The notes below the pieces were generated by a model. That model was not told the DNA's origin and ran no database searches. It was given only the letters and a program-made list of their open reading frames with translations. A stretch of 64,000 nucleotides of DNA from Erythrobacter crassostreae (GTDB lineage: Bacteria > Pseudomonadota > Alphaproteobacteria > Sphingomonadales > Sphingomonadaceae), in assembly GCF_019204045.1 (NCBI RefSeq), contig NZ_JAGSPC010000001.1, forward strand, positions 558,001-622,000. Direction: 5' to 3'. Made by a program: the position numbers and the translations under genes. Below, one piece after another: positions 63,192 through 64,000 of the stretch. Positions within the stretch are counted from its first letter, which is position 1. Each line of letters opens with the position of its first letter.

Positions 63192-64000
63192 ATGTCTCGT
63201 ACGACACGCACATTTACTGGTATCGCGCTCGCTGCTTCGGCAGCTACTTTTGCAAGCCCAGCCCTCGCGCAATTGAGCGACGAAGAGCTTTCTCAGCTGC
63301 CGAGCGAATATCGCTCTGGCCCTGTTCAACAAGATTACACCGATACATCGGTCGGTCCTGACGGGGTTGAGACAGTGGTGCGAACCCGCCGGATTGAAAG
63401 CACCGCTCCAGCAGCTGGATATTACGAGAATGACCGCCAATATGCGACACAGCCCGGCTACGCATATGCCCATTCACCCACCGCAAGCGTTTTTGAGCGC
63501 GACCAGTGGATTGACGAATGTGAGCGCCGGACCAATGGCCGCGGCGAGAAAGAAAAGGGCGGGATCATTGGTAGCCTGCTCGGCGCTGTAGCTGGCGGAA
63601 TCATCGGTAACCAGGTCGCCGGCGTCGGAGACCGCCTTGGCGGAACACTGATCGGTGCAGGCACAGGTGGTCTTGGCGGATTGCTTTTGGGCAGCCTGAT
63701 CGGTGGTGGAAAGAAAGGCGAGCGGTACGATTGCGCGGCAGCCCTCGACAGCTACCTTTCACAATATAGCCACGGAGGTCCTCGTATTGCCACCGGGACA
63801 ATCCCGGCTCCGGTAATGCAGCAGCCACCGGCATACGCCTATCCGACATATGCTGCTCCTGTGCACTACAGCTATGCGCCTGCATATTCTTACAGCTACG
63901 CACCACCGCAGCAGGTTGTCTACGTACCAATCCGCTACGAACAGCAACAGCGCGTGATCGTGCGCGAGACAGTGCGCGAGGAAACATACGAAGTGCCTGG
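63192..64000 (+). CDS. Glycine-zipper outer-membrane-type protein with Tyr/Pro-rich tail, partial
   Basis: The frame is open from the ATG at 63192 (AGGAG 9 nt before) to the window end, 269 codons. A Sec signal peptide (about 1-27, ASPALAQ) is followed by a polar region and a glycine-zipper 2TM segment (about 122-172: GGIIGSLLGAVAGGIIGNQVAG...GGLLLGSLIGGGKKG). A long tail is rich in Tyr, Ala, Pro and Ser (YAYPTYAAP, YSYAPAYSYSYAPP), then VREETYEVP. Rickettsia 17-kDa-antigen-like proteins share the zipper. No lipobox is present. Confidence 0.85.
   Translation, partial: MSRTTRTFTGIALAASAATFASPALAQLSDEELSQLPSEYRSGPVQQDYTDTSVGPDGVETVVRTRRIESTAPAAGYYENDRQYATQPGYAYAHSPTASVFERDQWIDECERRTNGRGEKEKGGIIGSLLGAVAGGIIGNQVAGVGDRLGGTLIGAGTGGLGGLLLGSLIGGGKKGERYDCAAALDSYLSQYSHGGPRIATGTIPAPVMQQPPAYAYPTYAAPVHYSYAPAYSYSYAPPQQVVYVPIRYEQQQRVIVRETVREETYEVP

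Overview
The window looks like chromosomal DNA of an alphaproteobacterium of the Sphingomonadales, most probably an Erythrobacteraceae member (Erythrobacter/Altererythrobacter type). The evidence is family content and order: a TrcR (DUF1013) cell-cycle regulator, DUF1192, a short diiron Coq7, a ligase-associated exonuclease with an ATP-dependent DNA ligase, and a run of SUV3-like helicase, S4 protein, FdxA and CarD. No rRNA, tRNA, CRISPR array, transposase, integrase or phage gene was seen. Two genes run off the ends: a PhzF-family protein at the left edge and a glycine-zipper surface protein at the right edge. Neither is closed by a stop inside the window.

Layout. (1) 1-4186: partial PhzF and pdxH on the minus strand, then a DnaJ-like co-chaperone, a YihY/BrkB membrane protein and fabI on the plus strand. 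(2) 4223-25556: a large surface-polysaccharide locus of the Wzx/Wzy type. It has a tyrosine autokinase/chain-length protein, an outer-membrane export lipoprotein, two different polymerase/ligase-like membrane proteins, a flippase and a priming phosphoglycosyltransferase. It also has three glycosyltransferases, two LbH acetyltransferases, a methyltransferase and the sugar-nucleotide enzymes Gmd, Ugd, a UDP-glucuronate-4-epimerase-like protein and a UDP-HexNAc dehydrogenase. The product should be an acidic, uronate-containing, probably acetylated polysaccharide. (3) 25659-32513: a minus-strand housekeeping run transcribed proA, nadD, rsfS, rlmH, envC-like, ctpA, dsbB, coq7. (4) 32745-34404: a LmdC-like M23 peptidase overlapping a bactofilin gene, ending at a strong terminator.

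(5) 34490-46877: fadD-like ligase, trcR, an unknown lipoprotein, GST, quinone oxidoreductase, DUF1192, an unknown secreted protein, clpA, the exonuclease/ligase DNA-repair pair with a small secreted protein between them, and a DUF1993 protein. (6) 47063-51515: a tightly overlapped minus-strand operon of M23 peptidase, hemB, two paralogous GNAT acetyltransferases and a gamma carbonic anhydrase. (7) 51575-64000: SUV3-like helicase, S4 protein, fdxA, a Sel1-repeat protein, carD, two lipoproteins, a Sua5-type threonylcarbamoyl-AMP synthase, an acyl-CoA dehydrogenase, a PQQ-type sugar dehydrogenase, free methionine-R-sulfoxide reductase and the partial glycine-zipper protein.

I found no clear defence system, biosynthetic gene cluster or mobile island. 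The most interesting signals lie between genes: three copies of a 16-mer upstream of nothing obvious at 46964-47060; a covarying double-hairpin repeat present twice; five GANTC (CcrM-type) sites packed in 157 bp in front of the M23-bactofilin pair; a terminator-like hairpin directly before the trcR ribosome binding site; and an apparent CTG start for nadD.
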